Of a stretch of DNA of 47,240 bases, positions 33,377 through 40,322 are shown piece after piece. Position numbers and translations under genes: made by a program. Source of the stretch: a bacterium (GTDB lineage Bacteria > Pseudomonadota > Alphaproteobacteria > Micavibrionales > UBA2020); NCBI GenBank assembly GCA_029945425.1, contig JAQSDV010000003.1, forward strand, positions 1 through 47,240, written 5' to 3'. Each line of letters opens with the position of its first letter. Position 1 is the first letter of the stretch. The notes beneath the pieces were generated by a model. That model had not been told where the DNA came from. It saw nothing but the letters and a program-made list of their open reading frames with translations, and searched no databases.

Positions 33377-34201
33377 ATGGCGAATGACGAACCCAAGAAA
33401 TTTTCCGACGAGCTGAAGGCGCTGCGCGCCGAATTTGCCGAAGTGGCTGATAAATCCAAGGCCGCCGTCGCGCACCTCAACACCGTCATCTTCAAGCAGG
33501 AATTGCTGGAGATGCGTCAGGAACAGGACAAAACCGTCGCCAAATTCGCGCATCATGGCGTGCTGGAATCCGTCGGCAACCGCGACGTGACGGTTCTGAT
33601 CGGCAAATCGAAAGACACCGGCCACGGCCTCGACAGCGTTGTGGGGCAGGGCATCGACGCGGCATCCAAACTGCGCTTCGCCGCGCATAGCAACTACGAC
33701 CTTTCCGTCAGCGCATCGACCTTCGAGGCTGGCGCCGCGAAATCCGTCAACATCAGCGACTATGACCGCATGGAAAAGGCGCGCGCGAAAACCGAGGCAA
33801 ATGCTAAGGAAATCGTGCCTGCGCTGCGCGATATCATGATCGCCAACACGCCTGACAAGGAATACACGCGCAGCCGCCATTACGTGATCATCAGCGACGG
33901 CAACACGACCGACAGCATCGAGGCTGCGGCGAAACTGATCGAAGGCACGCTGCGCGGCAATCCGAAAGCGACTTTTGATTTCATCAATGTCGGTGCGGAT
34001 AACGGCAACATCAATGAACTCGTCGCGAAAGTGAATGTCGCTGACGAAGCGCAACGCCCGCGCATCCACACGATTGCAAAGGCCGATGAAGTGTGGGGCA
34101 CGTTCAGCAATGTGCTGCGCGAACGCATCGCTGCCGCGCCGTTTGTGAAGCCTGCACCGGTTGCACCCGCACCGACGCCGACCGCGCAACCCACACCCTG
34201 A
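33377..34201 (+). CDS. von Willebrand factor A-like protein lacking the metal site
   Basis: The 274-residue protein starts with a charged helical stretch (about 8-60), followed by a domain that looks like a vWA/Rossmann fold. It has a first strand DVTVLIGKSKDTG (from residue 70) and a fourth-strand motif HYVIISDGNTTDS (from residue 168). In metal-binding vWA domains the first strand ends DxSxS; here it reads IGKSK, so the MIDAS site is absent. The tail is a Pro/Ala/Thr linker. No signal peptide is seen. It is the first gene of a four-gene unit with a coiled-coil protein, a ClpB-like ATPase and a membrane protein. AAGG precedes the ATG. Confidence 0.7.
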   Translation: MANDEPKKFSDELKALRAEFAEVADKSKAAVAHLNTVIFKQELLEMRQEQDKTVAKFAHHGVLESVGNRDVTVLIGKSKDTGHGLDSVVGQGIDAASKLRFAAHSNYDLSVSASTFEAGAAKSVNISDYDRMEKARAKTEANAKEIVPALRDIMIANTPDKEYTRSRHYVIISDGNTTDSIEAAAKLIEGTLRGNPKATFDFINVGADNGNINELVAKVNVADEAQRPRIHTIAKADEVWGTFSNVLRERIAAAPFVKPAPVAPAPTPTAQPTP

Positions 34202-34221
34202 TTTTTTCCTGATTTTCGACC

Positions 34222-34250
34222 CTGCGGCGCGTTCTTGTAACGCGCCGTAG
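34222..34250 (+). other. Hairpin after the vWA-like gene
   Basis: A perfect 9-bp stem CGGCGCGTT/AACGCGCCG with a CTTGT loop (34225-34247) extends to 12 pairs with one G-T pair. It begins 20 bp after the stop. No T-run follows, so it may stabilise the 3' end or cause only partial termination. Confidence 0.7.
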
Positions 34251-34407
34251 TGATTCGTGTCTGCGGTATTATAAGACCACATTGATATTGCTGGCTTATT
34301 CCCTTCGATACGTCCCAGAGAGAATCCCTATGCGGTACTATATGGTACAAAGAACTATTTTGAGTATAAGTAATATCTATATATTACAGCCTCTTAATGG
34401 CGGTCGT

Positions 34408-34436
34408 TTGACATGCTATCTTACGCATGTAAGGAT
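34408..34436 (+). promoter_or_regulatory. Possible promoter with overlapping operator
   Basis: TTGACA at 34408-34413 is a perfect -35 hexamer, but the -10 region at the right distance (TAAGGA or AAGGAT) is weak. The perfect dyad ACATGC-N8-GCATGT (34411-34430) covers the -35 end and the spacer, where a repressor or activator could bind. Confidence 0.45.
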
Positions 34437-34488
34437 TTGATTAAGAGAAAAGTAACTCTTTCTCGAAGCAACAAAGTGAGGTGCGCAG

Positions 34489-34650
34489 GTGGCGAAGCAA
34501 GGACTGAAGAGCGGAAAGATTACCGGTCTTAACAGCGTCCCTGCATTTTCATTTCCTGCCCTCCATTCCCCCAGCTTCCCGCAAGGTAAGCGCAGCCAGG
34601 CAACTGGCGGCAAGGTGATGGATTGCACCCGGAGGTTGACCATCTTCTGA
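34489..34650 (+). CDS. Doubtful small protein, 53 codons
   Basis: A GTG start has GAGG seven bases upstream and opens a 53-codon frame beginning with the residues VAKQGLKSGKITGL. There is no recognised family, and the amino-acid mix is unremarkable. It could be a leader peptide of the downstream coiled-coil gene or a chance frame. Confidence 0.2.
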   Translation: MAKQGLKSGKITGLNSVPAFSFPALHSPSFPQGKRSQATGGKVMDCTRRLTIF

Positions 34651-34834
34651 ACTGACTGAAAACGGCGCCATGCCCTGAAACGCTTCAGCGCGTAACGCCA
34701 CAGCTTTGACTTTTTTTACCGACCCAAAACAGGAGCGAAACGAAAACGCATGAATGCGTGATGCCCGAACTTTGCCCGTAACGATCCCAAGGAGAGAAAC
34801 AGGAAGCAAACCGGACAAAAGATAAAGCCTACGG

Positions 34835-34881
34835 AACTGACGAAGAAACTGACGAAGCAAAACAAACAACAACTGACGAAG
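34835..34881 (+). repeat. Three copies of AACTGACGAAG in phase with the coiled-coil gene
   Basis: Copies at 34835-34845, 34847-34857 and 34871-34881 are spaced by 12 and 24 bases, all multiples of three. They read LTKK/LTKQ in the frame of the following gene. That frame is open from 34762 but has no ordinary start codon before ATG 34906. The repeats lie just upstream of the ribosome site. Confidence 0.75.
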
Positions 34882-34905
34882 AAACAACATAGGAGCACAA
34901 GACAG

Positions 34906-36645
34906 ATGGCTGAAGCATCAACCGCAATGAAAAAGGCCCAGGAGATTATCGGGGACGTTCAGGGCGCAACGAAACGCAAAGCTGCCGCGACCACTTCGAC
35001 GACCGTCGTCGAAAAGGCGCAAGTTGACGAAAAATACTCTGATATCGATACCAACACCTTCTACAAAGTCGTCTTCAACGAAAAACTCGACGCAATGCAG
35101 AAGAAACAGGAAATCGCGAAAGCCCTGTCCTTCGATCCCGAAGACAAGACCCGCAGCCAGGAAATCCTTAAAGAATTCGTTCTTTTCAAAGAATACCTAC
35201 AGAACGAACGCAAGCGCCTCGCGCAGGAAATCATCAAGCTGACCGACACCGGCGCGTTCTCCGAACTGCAGGGTGTTATCGAAGAACTGAACGGCGGCAT
35301 CCTCGAGTTCGACCGCCAGATGACCCCCCTGACCGAGATCATCGACGCTGTCTATAAACTCCGTCTGCAGGGCGGCGAAACCGTCCTCGGCGTCTTCCGC
35401 GAGATCAAGGAAGACCAGGCAGCGGAAGAAGACCGTATCAAGAAACTGGCTGAAAGCGAAAACAAGCTGCAGGACCTGCAACGCCGCAGCGAAGGCGTGA
35501 ACGGCGACCTCTCCGTCCTGAAAACCAGCCGCTCGCACCGCAAGTGGTTTGGTCTTGGCGGCCTGAAAGACGACGCGATCCGCGAAATCTCCTCCAAAGA
35601 AGGTGAATTGACCGCTCTTGGTGGCGACGTAGAAGCGACCGTGAAACAGGTCGAGACGCTGAAAGACCCGAACACGGCACGCGCAAGCGAGTTCGCCGAG
35701 TTCGCAGCCGAAAAAGCGAAACTGCGCGAACTGCTGGACCTAACCTCCGAACAGCACAAGGCCCGCCAGAAAGGCCTCGTGGCTTCCGCTCAGGACTTCG
35801 TCAACAAGTCTGATAACCGCGTCGGTAACGTCGTGGTGCATCTTGACGCGATGACGGGCCAGATCGAAGGTCTTTCCAACGTCAACAACGGCATGCAGAG
35901 CATCTACGCGATCGTGTCCGAAGCATCGAAAGACGCCTCCGACAAGAACCAGACGATCCGCGATGGTTTCCTGCCCCCGAAAGAAGGTGCAGAAAGCCCG
36001 ATCGAGCAGATGCAGCGCGAAAACAAGAAGCAGGCAGCTGAAGAGTACATTACCGCTCTCGACGGGTCGACTGTGGACACGATGAAAACCTACCAGGACC
36101 TGACCTCGCAAGCGATCCGCATCAAGCAGATGAAAGATGCGAACCGCGACCAGGTTGCGAAAACCCGCGAACTGCACTCTTCGGGTATCGCAGGCGTCGC
36201 CGACAGGCTCTCGACTGTACTGCAGGCGGTTTCCGCAGCAGCGCTGAACGAAAGCACCGAAGCTGCCAAGATGTCGATCAGCACCATGAACGACAAAACC
36301 AACGCAGTCGCCATGAAAGAGTCGATCCGCACCGCGATGGGTGTGAAAGACTCGGCTGCCGGCCTTGCCAAGGCGGTTGATGACCTGGCTGCCTACGGCG
36401 AAGTCCTCCGCACGTCCTCCGAGATCACCCGCGAAGGTGTCAAAGAGATCAAGCAAGGACTGTCGACGCTGGAAGATAGCATCAAGAAGACCAAGAAGGA
36501 CCTTCAGGATGCCTACGCTGTCAACGCGGAAGTTGCGGGTGGTGCTCCCACCGTGGCTACCAACGACGACAAACCGGTCGAACGGAAAGCTGCGGCTCCC
36601 AAAAAAGAGGGCGTCGGCGCCAACTTCGGCCAGTTCAACAAGTAA
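34906..36645 (+). CDS. Unknown 579-residue coiled-coil protein
   Basis: No family is recognised with confidence. The protein is almost entirely helical and charged, with long heptad-like stretches (about residues 90-215, 235-300 and 440-540). There is no membrane segment and no signal peptide. A short Gly/Trp island (RKWFGLGGLKDD, about 210) interrupts the coils. The C-terminus is an Ala/Lys/Pro linker ending GVGANFGQFNK, which could be a docking peptide. Some features recall TelA/KlaA-type anion-resistance proteins, but the resemblance is weak. The gene lies directly upstream of the ClpB-like ATPase, so it may be its substrate, scaffold or adaptor. TAGGAG precedes the ATG. Confidence 0.75.
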   Translation: MAEASTAMKKAQEIIGDVQGATKRKAAATTSTTVVEKAQVDEKYSDIDTNTFYKVVFNEKLDAMQKKQEIAKALSFDPEDKTRSQEILKEFVLFKEYLQNERKRLAQEIIKLTDTGAFSELQGVIEELNGGILEFDRQMTPLTEIIDAVYKLRLQGGETVLGVFREIKEDQAAEEDRIKKLAESENKLQDLQRRSEGVNGDLSVLKTSRSHRKWFGLGGLKDDAIREISSKEGELTALGGDVEATVKQVETLKDPNTARASEFAEFAAEKAKLRELLDLTSEQHKARQKGLVASAQDFVNKSDNRVGNVVVHLDAMTGQIEGLSNVNNGMQSIYAIVSEASKDASDKNQTIRDGFLPPKEGAESPIEQMQRENKKQAAEEYITALDGSTVDTMKTYQDLTSQAIRIKQMKDANRDQVAKTRELHSSGIAGVADRLSTVLQAVSAAALNESTEAAKMSISTMNDKTNAVAMKESIRTAMGVKDSAAGLAKAVDDLAAYGEVLRTSSEITREGVKEIKQGLSTLEDSIKKTKKDLQDAYAVNAEVAGGAPTVATNDDKPVERKAAAPKKEGVGANFGQFNK

Positions 36646-36655
36646 CTTCGTCAGC

Positions 36656-36685
36656 CTGGGTGGGGGCATTAAAGTCCCCACCCAG
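36656..36685 (+). other. Perfect hairpin between the coiled-coil and AAA+ genes
   Basis: Arms CTGGGTGGGG and CCCCACCCAG pair perfectly around a 10-base loop, starting 11 bp after the coiled-coil gene. No T-run follows. It could attenuate expression of the ATPase or protect the upstream message. Confidence 0.8.
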
Positions 36686-36761
36686 CACCGACGGGGTCTA
36701 CTTACTACCAAGGAATTAACCGATCCGGGAGGAACCGGGTCAACAAAAGGACAGACGAAGA

Positions 36762-39125
36762 ATGGCTGACGAAAACAAAAAAACGAACATCGACCTGGGG
36801 CCCAGCTCCGACTACCTGATCCGTGGCACTGACTACCTCGCTAAACATCCCGAATTCAAACTGGTCGGCCGCGACCAGGACCTGAAAGAAGTCTCCAACG
36901 TCCTGATGCGCAAAGACGCCAATAACCTGATCCTGACGGGCATGCCCGGGGTGGGTGTCTCGGCGGTCGTGATGGGCCTGCAGGCTTCCAAAGAAGACAT
37001 CAACACGCCCTTCGACATCGTGGGCAAGCGTTTCTACTGGCTCGATACCGACGCGCTGTTCTCGCTCGGCGACAGCACGAAAATCAGCGAAGCCTTCCAG
37101 AAGACGTTAGCGACCCTGAAGCGCGACCCCGATACGGTACTGGTGATCGAAGATGCGCGCGGCTTTATCGACGGCGCCCGCAACAACGGCAACACCAACC
37201 TGATCAACTCCCTGATGCGCGAACTGCGCAGCCCGGACCTGCAGGCGATTTTTGAAACCCGCGACACCGACCTCGCGGAAGTCCTGAAGGCCCATGCAGA
37301 CCTGCGCGACCAGTTCACGCTGAAGGAAATCAAGGAACCGGAACGTGTGGTTCTGGGCGAAATCGCCCGCAGCGGCGCGACCGGTCTGGAACACTACCAC
37401 GGCGTGAAAATCACGGACGAGGCATTGAAGTCCGCGATTGACCTGACCAACAAATACGTCATCCGCGAACTGGATGCCGCCCAGCCCAAACGTACCTTCA
37501 TGCTGCTGGAAAGCGCCCTGACCGCACTGCGCCACAAGGCACATTCCGCCCCGATGGAGCTGGATGGCCTTAATGCAACCCTGACCGCGATCGATGCGGC
37601 GCTGGCCGGCAAGGTAACGCCCGAATTCGCAGGCAAGTCGCCTGACGAGCTGACCACCATGAAACACGAAACGGCGAGTGAGATCACCGATATCGAAGCA
37701 TCGTGGGAAGCCCGCCAGACGAAACTGCGCAAGCTCTACAAAGACCAGCGCAAAGGCGAGGAAGAGATCCGCTCGATCGACCGCAAGATCGAAGAAGAGC
37801 GCATGAAGCAGATCGAAGCCGGCAAGCAACTGGAGACCAACGAGAAAGCCGGCGTTGACTCGGAAGGCGAAACCGCAACCCGCGGCCTGCAATTCAAGCT
37901 GTCGAAAAGCGGCTTCAAAGGCACGGCGGAAAACGAACTGAACGAACAGCGCGCCGCCTGGGTGCGTCTGGTCGCCGACAACAAGGCACAGTTCAAGGCA
38001 ATCACGGACGAGGTGAATTCCAAGATCGAACTGAAGCCCGAACACATCCTCGGCGAATTCAGCCGCCTGTCGGGCGTTCCCGTCGCGCGTCTGGGTCAGG
38101 ACGAAACCACGAAGCTGCTGAACCTCGAAACCACCCTCGGCAAGCGCGTGTTCGGCCAGAAAGAACCCGTCAAGGCGGTTGCCGAAGCGGTTCAGCGTGG
38201 TCGTATCGGCCTGAAGAAAGCGAACAAGCCCATCGGCTCGTTCCTGTTCCTTGGCCCCTCCGGCGTCGGTAAAACCGAATTGGCGAAGGCCTTGGCCGAA
38301 GCCCTGTTCGGTGACGAAAGCTCGCTGAAAACCTACAACATGTCCGAATACCAGGAGAAGCATTCGGTCTCGACCCTTATCGGCGCACCTCCCGGCTACG
38401 AAGGCTACGCGGATGGTGGCTTGCTCACCAACAACATGCGCCGCCAGCCTTATGTGGTGAACGTGTTCGACGAGATCGAGAAAGGCCACAAGGACGTCTA
38501 TGACCTCTTCCTGCAGATTTTGGACGAGGGCAAGCTGGCGGACCGTCGCGGCATGACGGCATCCTTCGCCAACTCGATCAACATCATGACGTCCAACATC
38601 GGTGCCGAACACTTCCTCGACGAAGGCATCGACTTTGAAGAAGCCAAGAAACGCGCACTTGCGGTTCTGTGGAACCCGGACAAGGAAAACGGCGGCAGCG
38701 GCTATCGCCCCGAATTCCTGAACCGCTTCACCGGCATCTTCTGCTTCAACCGCTTGGGCGAACCCGAGCTGATCATGATCGCCGACAAGAACCTGAAGGA
38801 GATCAACAGCTGGCTGGCCGAAAAAGACATCAAGGTGACGATGGATGCCGAAGACATGAAGGAAATGGTCAAGAAGGAATACATCGCGCGCGGTGGCGCT
38901 CGTTCGGTGCAGAAATTCATCGAAGCGAACATCACCTCGGGCGTGACCAAAGAGATCCTGACCAACCCTGACCGTTCCGGCGTCCTGCATGCGACCTACG
39001 ACCCCGATACGCGCACCAGCAAAGTGGTGCATGAATCGGAAGAGCCGAAGGTTGCTGCCCCGCCCGCGAACGAGAACAAGACTGGCATCACCGCACCTGC
39101 GGCCGCCGCGTTCAAGAAAGGGTAA
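36762..39125 (+). CDS. ClpB/ClpA-like double AAA+ ATPase with degenerate first ATPase domain
   Basis: The 787-residue protein has two AAA+ modules and no Clp N-domain. Module 1 has a Walker A of G60-MPGVGVS with Val66 replacing the essential Lys, a Walker B of VLVIE130-D131 in place of DE, and lacks the KYRG pore loop. A coiled-coil middle region follows (about 300-400). Module 2 is intact: Walker A GPSGVGKT (498-505), Walker B FD570-E571, sensor-1 TSN, RPEFLNR arginine finger and GARSVQ sensor 2. Its pore loop reads GYE547G, not GYVG. No IGF/IGL loop for ClpP docking is seen. It is probably a specialised unfoldase or remodeller for its operon partners. Confidence 0.92.
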   Translation: MADENKKTNIDLGPSSDYLIRGTDYLAKHPEFKLVGRDQDLKEVSNVLMRKDANNLILTGMPGVGVSAVVMGLQASKEDINTPFDIVGKRFYWLDTDALFSLGDSTKISEAFQKTLATLKRDPDTVLVIEDARGFIDGARNNGNTNLINSLMRELRSPDLQAIFETRDTDLAEVLKAHADLRDQFTLKEIKEPERVVLGEIARSGATGLEHYHGVKITDEALKSAIDLTNKYVIRELDAAQPKRTFMLLESALTALRHKAHSAPMELDGLNATLTAIDAALAGKVTPEFAGKSPDELTTMKHETASEITDIEASWEARQTKLRKLYKDQRKGEEEIRSIDRKIEEERMKQIEAGKQLETNEKAGVDSEGETATRGLQFKLSKSGFKGTAENELNEQRAAWVRLVADNKAQFKAITDEVNSKIELKPEHILGEFSRLSGVPVARLGQDETTKLLNLETTLGKRVFGQKEPVKAVAEAVQRGRIGLKKANKPIGSFLFLGPSGVGKTELAKALAEALFGDESSLKTYNMSEYQEKHSVSTLIGAPPGYEGYADGGLLTNNMRRQPYVVNVFDEIEKGHKDVYDLFLQILDEGKLADRRGMTASFANSINIMTSNIGAEHFLDEGIDFEEAKKRALAVLWNPDKENGGSGYRPEFLNRFTGIFCFNRLGEPELIMIADKNLKEINSWLAEKDIKVTMDAEDMKEMVKKEYIARGGARSVQKFIEANITSGVTKEILTNPDRSGVLHATYDPDTRTSKVVHESEEPKVAAPPANENKTGITAPAAAAFKKG

Positions 39126-39138
39126 GGAAATTAGCCAA

Positions 39139-39177
39139 GAGGCGGTTTGTTATCAATGGCTTGTAACAAACCGCCTC
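39139..39177 (+). other. Perfect 14-bp hairpin after the AAA+ gene
   Basis: GAGGCGGTTTGTTA and TAACAAACCGCCTC pair perfectly around an 11-base loop, starting 13 bp after the ATPase stop. No T-run follows. A smaller hairpin, ACCCG-AAAA-CGGGT, lies at 39245-39258, just before the ribosome site of the next gene. Confidence 0.8.
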
Positions 39178-39281
39178 CGGCTGAAATCTCTTGATTTAAT
39201 TTTACATATCATGTACAAGTAGAGGTACTTGGATATGATACAAAACCCGAAAACGGGTGAAGAACAAAAGGAATGGCACAG

Positions 39282-40172
39282 ATGGCTGATGGTTACGAGA
39301 GCGACAGGACAGACGAGATTATCCGCAGGGCGCGGGCCGCTGTTGGCCGCACAGGCCCGGTCGGCACAAACGCCGAAGGCTCGGTGATCGGCAATACGCT
39401 GAAAGACGTCAAAGAAGGCGTCGAGAATATCAAGGCGGTGAAGGCAACCGCAGACGAAGCCAAGGGCGCATTCACGCTGGTGAAGCAGGTTGCTCTTTCC
39501 GCCTGGAATTTCCTCAACAAGCTGTGGCCGGTGCGTGCTTATAAATGGCTTGAACAAAAACTGACCACCAAAAAAGACAAGGAAACAGGGGAGCGTCGCG
39601 TGACGCGCCCCAAAATGCGTCTCGGCATGCGCCTTGCGACCGCGTTTATGCTTTCGGCCATGATCCCCGGCATGATCGGCGTTCCCGCCCGTAACGTCGC
39701 CGAAGTCGGCGTTGATGGTTTCCGTATGGGTACGACGCTGCATACCGAAGTCGTGCGCCTGAACGATACCAAAAACGCGGCCGACAATGATAACGTCTGG
39801 ACCATCACCGGCAACCGTTTTGAAAACGGCGCCGAAACCCCGATGATCTGGAAGGTCAAGACCAGCATCCCGAACGATTTGTGGAGCCTTGCGAATACCG
39901 GCAACCCTGTATTCTATCCCGACGACGTCACCGCGCCGGTGGCACCCGGTGCGAACGACCTTTACCGCATCACGACCTACGGCATTCGCTGGCGCGTGGC
40001 CGACTGGCTGCAGGCATTCCCGCAGATCGTGCATGTGGAAAAACTGGACGCACAGGAAACCGCCGCTTTCAACACAGCCGCCGCCCGTCAGGTTCAGGCA
40101 GCCGCGCAAGCGCATCAGGTTGCACAACCGGCTGGCCAGACGGCACAGCCCGCACCTGCGCCCGCTAGATAA
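39282..40172 (+). CDS. Single-span membrane protein with a DUF1523-like domain
   Basis: The 296-residue protein has a charged helical N-terminal part (about 1-110) that should be cytoplasmic and one membrane helix (MRLATAFMLSAMIPGMIG, about 113-133). A domain of about 120 residues then faces the periplasm, followed by an Ala/Gln/Pro tail. The domain shows HTEVVRLND, a central WKVKTS segment and YGIRWRVADWLQAFPQIVHV. This order resembles the DUF1523 family (VVRI... YGWRxxFLSIFPNA), but similarity is distant. I chose ATG 39282 because AAGGA lies 9 bases upstream; ATG 39273 touches it. It is the last gene of the four-gene unit and its likely membrane anchor. Confidence 0.75.
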   Translation: MADGYESDRTDEIIRRARAAVGRTGPVGTNAEGSVIGNTLKDVKEGVENIKAVKATADEAKGAFTLVKQVALSAWNFLNKLWPVRAYKWLEQKLTTKKDKETGERRVTRPKMRLGMRLATAFMLSAMIPGMIGVPARNVAEVGVDGFRMGTTLHTEVVRLNDTKNAADNDNVWTITGNRFENGAETPMIWKVKTSIPNDLWSLANTGNPVFYPDDVTAPVAPGANDLYRITTYGIRWRVADWLQAFPQIVHVEKLDAQETAAFNTAAARQVQAAAQAHQVAQPAGQTAQPAPAPAR

Positions 40173-40194
40173 GTTAAGCGAAGACGACTGGACG

Positions 40195-40230
40195 AAAAAG
40201 ACCGCCTCGGAACAGGGCGGTCTTTTTATT
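40195..40230 (+). terminator. Rho-independent terminator closing the four-gene unit
   Basis: AAAAAGACCGCC and GGCGGTCTTTTT form the stem, followed by ATT. This is the only hairpin in the unit with a proper T-run. Confidence 0.92.
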
Positions 40231-40262
40231 GTCTATATATTAGGCAGTGAGAACATCGGTTT

Positions 40263-40281
40263 AAGAACGATTCTCATTAAT
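40263..40281. promoter_or_regulatory. Fur/Zur-box-like sequence upstream of the CDF gene
   Basis: AAGAACGATTCTCATTAAT matches 14 of 19 positions of the classical Fur box (GATAATGATTCTCATTATC form), including the central GATTCTCATTA. It ends 41 bp before the start of the metal-exporter gene, a fitting operator position. Confidence 0.4.
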
Positions 40282-40322
40282 AAGGGTTGTGCCTGCCTTC
40301 GGCTTTCAGGTAAATTTGCGAC

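Larger units (their letters stand above)
34251..34905. other. Long non-coding leader region before the coiled-coil gene
   Basis: This region of about 650 bp has no well-supported gene. It begins AT-rich, with the inverted repeats GTAC-N6-GTAC near 34335 and TAATAT-N4-ATATTA (34371-34386). A promoter-like TTGACA with an overlapping dyad follows at 34408. Next come one weak short reading frame (34489-34650) and a purine-rich stretch with three 11-bp repeats just before the ribosome site TAGGAG. A minus-strand open frame at 34549-34890 is low-complexity and rejected. It may be a long regulated 5' leader. Confidence 0.6.

Noticed and set aside
34549..34890. Minus-strand open frame in the leader of the coiled-coil gene
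   Set aside because: It is a low-complexity Leu/Phe/Arg/Val product of a purine-rich leader, with no ribosome site or family feature.
37107..39032. Minus-strand open frame of 641 codons opposite the AAA+ gene
   Set aside because: The plus strand carries full AAA+ motifs. The reverse frame shows the His/Val/Phe-rich pattern typical of antisense shadows in GC-rich genomes.
36762..39125. Naming the AAA+ protein clpA, clpB or clpV
   Set aside because: Module 1 is degenerate, the N-domain and ClpP-docking loop are absent, and no type VI secretion genes are nearby, so none of these symbols is justified.
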